A stretch of 7,201 nucleotides of DNA, taken from NCBI GenBank assembly GCA_002400675.1, contig NVQY01000122.1, positions 1 to 7,201 of the forward strand. The letters are read 5' to 3'. Of the stretch, positions 4,482 through 7,201 are shown one piece after another. The notes beneath the pieces were generated by a model. The model worked only from the letters and a program-made list of their open reading frames with translations, had not been told where the DNA came from and did not search any database. Numbering within the stretch: the stretch's first letter is position 1; each line of letters opens with the position of its first letter. This stretch comes from Paracoccaceae bacterium (GTDB lineage Bacteria; Pseudomonadota; Alphaproteobacteria; Rhodobacterales; Rhodobacteraceae). The translations under genes and the position numbers were made by a program.

Positions 4482-6005
4482 GTGAAAATAAGACTTTTAG
4501 TTGGTTTGGCGGTTTCTGCCTCGCTTACGGCAGGGATGGCCTTTGCCCAAAGCCCGACGCCGGGCTACAACACGCCGGTCCCGGAAAACATCATGACGCC
4601 GGACCAGGTCGAATCGACCATCGGCACGCTGAATTTTGTCGATGGCATGCCCACCGCCGAAACATCCAAGCTGGTCTATGACAACCTTGACCTGCTGCGC
4701 GGCGTCGAGACCTTTCTGAACGGCATCCCCGCCACCTCGATTGCCGCCATGCGTCTTGGTCAGCAAAGCGTCGGCGCGGTCCTGCCCAATCAGGTGATGA
4801 TCATGGACCAGTTTCTGGACAGCACCCCGCTGTTCCTGACTGGCAACACCGGCACCGTTTACGTCAGTTCGTTCCTTGATCTGGGCCGCGACGGACCCAC
4901 CGTGATCGAAGTGCCGCCGGGCATGGGTCCGGGCACCGTGGATGACGCGTTTTTCCGCTTTGTCATCGACCTTGGCGGTCCCGGTCCCGACAAGGGCAAG
5001 GGTGGCAAGTACCTGATCCTGCCGCCGGAATATGACGGCGAGGTGCCGGATGGCTATTTCGTCGCCAGTTCGCCCAGCTATATCAACTGGGTGATCATGC
5101 GCGGGCTGATCGTTGACGGTAAACCGGACGCCGCCAACAAGACCATCAAGGAAGGTCTGAAAATCTATCCGCTGTCGCAAAAAGACGCCCAGCCAAAGAT
5201 GGAATTCATCAGCGTTTCCGGCACGGAATTCAACACCATCCACGCCAACACCTTTGATTTCTACGCCGAACTGGCCGAAGTCATCAACCGCGAGCATATC
5301 GGCTTTCTCGACCCGGAACTGCGCGGGCTGTTCGCCTCGGTGGGCATCGAAAAGGGCAAGCCGTTTGCCCCGGACGAAAGAATGACCAGAATCCTGACCG
5401 AATCCGCCAAGATCGCCAACGCGACCGCGCGGGCAATCGCCTTTGATACCCGCGATGAAAACGCCTATTTGTTCCCCGACAGCGCTTGGAAAACCGCCTT
5501 TATCGGTGGCGATTATCAGTGGCTGAAGGACGAAGGCAACGGCGGGCGCAATCTGGATGCACGCATTTTGTTCTTTTATCAGGCGACCGTGAACACCCCG
5601 GCGATGGCATGGGAAATTCCCGGCGTCGGGTCGTCCTACGCGCTGGCCGAACGGGATTCCAACTGGGACTATCTGGACGGGGCCAAGAACTACAAGATGA
5701 CCATTCCGGCAGATGTTCCGGCCAAGAATTTCTGGTCCATCGTGGTTTATGACGCACAGACCCGGTCCGAATTGCAGACTTCGCAGCCGCTGCCCTCCAA
5801 GAACTCGGCACGCGGCGGGTTCGACATCAATGCCGACGGCAGCACGGATCTGTACTTTGGTCCCAAAGCCCCGGTCGGCAAGGAACGCAACTGGATTGCC
5901 ACCGTGCCGGGCAAGTCGTGGTTCACCTATCTGCGCCTGTACGGTCCGGGCGAGACCTGGTTTGACCGCAGCTGGAAGCCCAGCGAAATCACGCTGACAG
6001 AGTAG
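4482..6005 (+). CDS. Exported DUF1254/DUF1214 domain protein
   Basis: With the GTG start at 4482 the protein has 507 residues. It begins with a clean Sec signal peptide: K2 and R4, a hydrophobic core (5-19), and an AFA cleavage motif at 20-22 just before QSPTPG. AAAAGGA lies 9 nt upstream of the GTG. An ATG at 4461 would add seven residues (MTKGYKP) and has only a weak GGA before it. The DUF1254 domain follows (about 60-190; NLDLLRGVETFLNGIP, then NTGTVYVSSFLDL near 122-134, then GKYLILPPEYDGEVPDGYF). The DUF1214 domain is C-terminal (about 385-500; DYLDGAKNYKMTIP, FWSIVVYDAQTRS, DINADGSTDLYFGP, ETWFDRSWKPSEI). This two-domain layout is common in environmental Proteobacteria, with a periplasmic location and unknown biochemical function. 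Hairpins on both sides make it monocistronic. Confidence 0.87.
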   Translation: MKIRLLVGLAVSASLTAGMAFAQSPTPGYNTPVPENIMTPDQVESTIGTLNFVDGMPTAETSKLVYDNLDLLRGVETFLNGIPATSIAAMRLGQQSVGAVLPNQVMIMDQFLDSTPLFLTGNTGTVYVSSFLDLGRDGPTVIEVPPGMGPGTVDDAFFRFVIDLGGPGPDKGKGGKYLILPPEYDGEVPDGYFVASSPSYINWVIMRGLIVDGKPDAANKTIKEGLKIYPLSQKDAQPKMEFISVSGTEFNTIHANTFDFYAELAEVINREHIGFLDPELRGLFASVGIEKGKPFAPDERMTRILTESAKIANATARAIAFDTRDENAYLFPDSAWKTAFIGGDYQWLKDEGNGGRNLDARILFFYQATVNTPAMAWEIPGVGSSYALAERDSNWDYLDGAKNYKMTIPADVPAKNFWSIVVYDAQTRSELQTSQPLPSKNSARGGFDINADGSTDLYFGPKAPVGKERNWIATVPGKSWFTYLRLYGPGETWFDRSWKPSEITLTE

Positions 6006-6030
6006 TCAGCCACCTCGCATCAACACAACG

Positions 6031-6060
6031 CAGCCCCGTCTAACGACATTGATGGGGCTG
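6031..6060. repeat. Hairpin after the DUF1254 gene, without T-tract
   Basis: CAGCCCCGTC (6031-6040) pairs with GATGGGGCTG (6051-6060), including one G-T wobble, around a 10-nt loop. It starts 25 nt after the stop codon. The following bases are A-rich rather than T-rich, so it is more likely a 3' stabilising structure that precedes the true terminator at 6098 than a terminator itself. Confidence 0.5.
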
Positions 6061-6097
6061 ATAGAAAATCGGCGTATTGCTGATTTCTTTGATAAAA

Positions 6098-6129
6098 GGC
6101 GGGTCGCATCCGGTGCGGCCCGCCGTTTT
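6098..6129 (+). terminator. Strong intrinsic terminator after the DUF1254 gene
   Basis: An 11-bp stem (6098-6108 with 6114-6124, one T-G wobble) with a 5-nt loop is followed by GTTTT and preceded by AAAA. This allows function mainly rightward and possibly in both directions. The stem core is GGCGGG/CCCGCC, almost identical to the terminator after the DUF1127 gene. Confidence 0.85.
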
Positions 6130-6162
6130 GTTGCAACTTACGGATAATTCGCCGGGAAATAC

Positions 6163-6191
6163 TTGAAAAAAGGGCGCTTTCCCCCGATATT
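6163..6191 (+). promoter_or_regulatory. Candidate sigma-70 promoter of the Bax-inhibitor-1 family gene
   Basis: TTGAAA (6163-6168) and GATATT (6186-6191) are separated by exactly 17 bp. They match the consensus hexamers at 5/6 and 4/6 positions. A start site near 6198 would leave a leader of about 54 nt before the ATG at 6252. It lies downstream of the DUF1254 terminator, consistent with independent transcription. Confidence 0.5.
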
Positions 6192-6251
6192 GGTTAGGAA
6201 CGTCGTCAGAAGTTAACTGGCGACCCAACAGGCTTGAATGGAGACCACGAG

Positions 6252-7022
6252 ATGGCTGAACTCAATACGATCCGAACGGCGGCCGGAACCCGGTCCGCCG
6301 AGATCGACGCAGGGCTACGCGCCCATATGAACAAGGTCTATGCGACCATGTCGATCGGCATGTTGCTGACCGCGCTGGCGGCCTGGGCGATTTCCGGGCT
6401 GGCCGTGACGGATGTGCCCAACGGCTATCCGGTCAGCGCCAACACCTATCTGACCAGCTTTGGCGTCACCATCTACACCACCGGATTGAAGTGGGTGATC
6501 ATGTTCGCCCCGCTGGCCTTTGTGTTCGGCTTAAGCGCGATGATCAACAAGATGTCGGCCGCCACCGCGCAGCTGGTGTTTTACGCCTTTTCCGCCGTTA
6601 TGGGGCTATCGCTTAGCTCGATCTTTCTGATCTATACAGCAGGGTCGATCACGCAGGTATTCCTGATCACCTCGATCGCATTCGCCGGTCTGTCGCTGTA
6701 TGGCTACACCACCAAAAAGGACCTGTCCGGCATGGGCACGTTCCTGATGATGGGGGTTATTGGTCTGATCGTGGCGATGGTGGTCAACATCTTCCTGCAA
6801 TCCTCGGCGATGACCTTTGCGATTTCCGCCATTGGCGTGCTGATCTTTGCCGGGCTGACCGCCTATGACACGCAAAGCATCAAGACGACATACCTTCAGA
6901 TGGCCGAAGCCGGCGATCAGGAATGGCTGGGCAAGGCGGCGATCATGGGCGCGCTGCGGTTGTATCTGGACTTTATCAACATGTTCCAGTTCCTGCTCTA
7001 TTTCATGGGCAACCAGGAATAG
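6252..7022 (+). CDS. Bax inhibitor-1/YccA family membrane protein
   Basis: A 256-residue inner-membrane protein with seven hydrophobic segments at about 30-52, 80-98, 106-128, 132-150, 160-182, 186-204 and 230-252. The family signature lies near the C-terminus: GLTAYDTQSIK (201-211), where D206 is in the position of a conserved pore/pH-sensing aspartate of the TMBIM/BsYetJ fold, and LRLYLDFINMFQFLL (235-249). Bacterial members include YbhL, YccA (a modulator of the FtsH protease) and YetJ (a calcium-leak channel); this one resembles the alphaproteobacterial YbhL-like group. The ATG at 6252 is supported by TGGAGA with an 8-nt spacer. A TTG at 6234 in the same frame would add six residues and is less likely. 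It has its own candidate promoter and a strong terminator. Confidence 0.92.
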   Translation: MAELNTIRTAAGTRSAEIDAGLRAHMNKVYATMSIGMLLTALAAWAISGLAVTDVPNGYPVSANTYLTSFGVTIYTTGLKWVIMFAPLAFVFGLSAMINKMSAATAQLVFYAFSAVMGLSLSSIFLIYTAGSITQVFLITSIAFAGLSLYGYTTKKDLSGMGTFLMMGVIGLIVAMVVNIFLQSSAMTFAISAIGVLIFAGLTAYDTQSIKTTYLQMAEAGDQEWLGKAAIMGALRLYLDFINMFQFLLYFMGNQE

Positions 7023-7055
7023 GCGGCACGGCAGACACGCTGACCAACAGTATAG

Positions 7056-7088
7056 AAAAGGCCCGGCAGGAAACTGTCGGGCTTTTTT
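7056..7088 (+). terminator. Strong intrinsic terminator after the Bax-inhibitor-1 family gene
   Basis: GCCCGGCAG (7061-7069) pairs with CTGTCGGGC (7074-7082), including one wobble, around a GAAA tetraloop, followed by TTTTTT (7083-7088). The preceding AAAAG can pair with the T-run. This is a textbook rho-independent terminator, 38 nt after the stop codon. Confidence 0.92.
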
Positions 7089-7106
7089 GTTTGGCGGCTG
7101 ATCGAG

Positions 7107-7120
7107 ATTTGATCGCAAAT
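7107..7120. promoter_or_regulatory. Short dyad upstream of the last, partial gene
   Basis: ATTTG-ATCG-CAAAT has perfect 5-bp arms around a 4-bp centre. It lies about 61 bp upstream of the ATG at 7181, a position suited to an operator. The binder is unknown, and chance is possible at this length. Confidence 0.25.
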
Positions 7121-7180
7121 GCTGGACAAGCGCCGGTCTGAATCATAAAGAAACGGCTGTTGTTTTTGGAGAGTATCACA

Positions 7181-7201
7181 ATGCTGCGTTTGAAGGATTT
7201 G
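7181..7201 (+). CDS. Start of an unidentified gene (cut by window edge)
   Basis: An ATG at 7181 is preceded by GGAGAG (7168-7173) with a 7-nt spacer, a strong ribosome binding site, and the frame is open to the end: MLRLKDL. It follows the Bax-inhibitor-1 terminator by about 90 bp. Seven residues are too few to name a product. Confidence 0.55.

Noticed and set aside
4497..5297. 266-codon minus-strand open frame within the DUF1254 gene
   Set aside because: It is the antisense shadow of a well-supported gene, with no ribosome binding site and no recognisable motif.
7109..7122. FNR-like TTGAT-N4 site before the last gene
   Set aside because: The right half-site reads AATGC instead of ATCAA, so only one half matches.

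Overview
The window looks like a housekeeping/accessory stretch of an alphaproteobacterial chromosome, most likely Rhodobacterales (Roseobacter group). The grounds are a G+C-rich coding bias, an XRE regulator of the rhizobial/roseobacter PraR-like type, a LysR gene divergent from a small DUF1127 gene, a periplasmic DUF1254/DUF1214 protein, a Bax-inhibitor-1 family protein, and terminators built on a GGCGGG...CCCGCC core. The lineage is an inference from gene content and protein style; no search was run. I see no mobile element, CRISPR array, rRNA or tRNA.

Layout, left to right. (1) 1-325, minus: N-terminal part of a TRZ/ATZ-type amidohydrolase, probably 8-oxoguanine deaminase, with an inverted repeat just upstream of its Shine-Dalgarno sequence. 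(2) 457-1248, minus: inositol-monophosphatase-fold phosphatase, best read as histidinol-phosphatase HisN. It lies downstream of and codirectional with an XRE regulator (1309-1680, minus), so the two may be one operon. (3) 1681-2023: gene-free divergent region with several short dyads. (4) 2024-2980, plus: zinc-independent quinone oxidoreductase, convergent with a LysR regulator (2990-3871, minus), only 9 bp apart. (5) 3872-3995: compact divergent control region between lysR and a 74-residue DUF1127 protein (3996-4220, plus), crowded with TTGAT/ATCAA half-sites. (6) 4482-6005, plus: exported DUF1254/DUF1214 protein, isolated by strong hairpin terminators on each side. (7) 6252-7022, plus: seven-helix Bax-inhibitor-1 family membrane protein with its own candidate promoter and a strong terminator. 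(8) 7181-7201: first seven codons of another plus-strand gene.

How the parts relate. Most units are short and separately transcribed. The clearest regulatory unit is LysR/DUF1127: both genes carry the same 10-bp element, CAACCATCAA, in the sense direction just upstream of their starts, which suggests shared or autoregulatory control. No large multi-gene novel system is visible. The points most worth following are the LysR/DUF1127 control region, the inverted repeat in front of the amidohydrolase, the dyads upstream of the XRE and quinone oxidoreductase genes, and a pair of terminators that differ by a compensatory base-pair change.
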